DNA of 34,918 nucleotides. Origin: Polyangiaceae bacterium (GTDB lineage: Bacteria > Myxococcota_A > Polyangia > Polyangiales > Polyangiaceae). This document shows, piece after piece, positions 34,697-34,918 of the stretch. A program made the position numbers and the translations under genes. The DNA lies in assembly GCA_025937785.1 (NCBI GenBank), contig JAICQQ010000074.1, positions 1 to 34,918 of the forward strand. Direction: 5' to 3'. The notes beneath the pieces are model-generated. The model did not search any database, was not told where the DNA came from, and worked only from the letters and a program-made list of their open reading frames with translations. Positions within the stretch are counted from its first letter, which is position 1. Each line of letters begins with the position of its first letter.

Positions 34697-34918
34697 CCCT
34701 GATGTGACGTTCTGGATGGCAGGATCAGGATCAGGTTCTGGAGCCTGAAGCTGGGACGGGGACAGGGACAGCACCAGGAGTCGGGTACCGGCTCGGATAC
34801 GGGCGGCAATTCAATTTCCTCGTCTTCAATCGGGAGTGTACCTCCGTACTCGCGCCAGTACAGGGTCGCCCGCTCCGCGAGCGCCCGGCGCTATGCGCCG
34901 GCTTCGCCCTGGACAGGC
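34697..34918. other. End of window: no callable gene, one hairpin
   Basis: These 222 bases contain short direct repeats (caggat, gggaca types) and a hairpin at 34885-34901 (ccggcgc / gcgccgg, loop tat). The minus strand is open from 34890 to a TAG at 34693-34695, 65 codons in a protein-like reading (ATLYWREYGGTLPIEDEEIE) but without an ATG. It may be a gene remnant. I cannot support a gene call. Confidence 0.4.

Overview
The window is GC-rich, densely coded chromosomal DNA with no phage, insertion sequence, CRISPR, rRNA or tRNA that I could recognise. The style suggests a Gram-negative member of the Myxococcota, probably Polyangiales-like. The reasons are very high GC at third positions, a lipoprotein with a long Gly/Thr/Ala linker followed by Cys/Asp-rich repeats, a PP2C phosphatase fused to a sensor-like domain, and an outer-membrane porin with a Pro/Ala linker. 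This is inference from gene style, not from a marker gene.

Region 1 (1-9766, minus strand) is one long operon for urea use: urtA-urtB-urtC-urtD-urtE (urea ABC importer), then ureD-ureA-ureB-ureC-ureE (urease structural genes and two accessory genes). Genes overlap by 4 bases or are separated by at most 27 bases. ureE runs off the left edge in a perfect 12-bp repeat coding for a His-rich tail. ureF and ureG are not in the window and may lie further left.

Region 2 (10173-13936) adds a biuret-hydrolase-like cysteine amidohydrolase, a divergent outer-membrane porin and an allophanate-hydrolase-like amidase. With region 1 this makes a plausible full route: porin, lipoprotein UrtA, UrtBCDE, then biuret to allophanate to ammonia, and urea to ammonia.

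Region 3 (13986-16542) is an ilvY/ilvC divergent pair. IlvY is a LysR regulator and IlvC is a long (class II) ketol-acid reductoisomerase whose sequence is strikingly like the plant chloroplast enzyme. The shared intergenic region holds inverted repeats suitable as IlvY operators.

Region 4 (16625-25750) begins with a small membrane protein and a poorly coding stretch with a short tandem repeat. It then carries a large Cys-rich lipoprotein and an overlapping plus-strand run: manA, a giant phosphohexomutase-nucleotidyltransferase fusion (1105 aa), a secreted endonuclease/exonuclease/phosphatase-fold protein and a HAD phosphatase. manA plus the fusion could take fructose-6-phosphate to an NDP-hexose, probably GDP-mannose.

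Region 5 (25771-34918) has serS, a charge-polarised tail-anchored protein, yaaA coupled to an SMP-30/gluconolactonase-like gene, a GH3 beta-glucosidase with an unknown partner, and an atypical RpiB-family isomerase coupled to a PP2C phosphatase with a cyclic-nucleotide-binding-like C-terminus. The last 220 bases hold no gene I can call.
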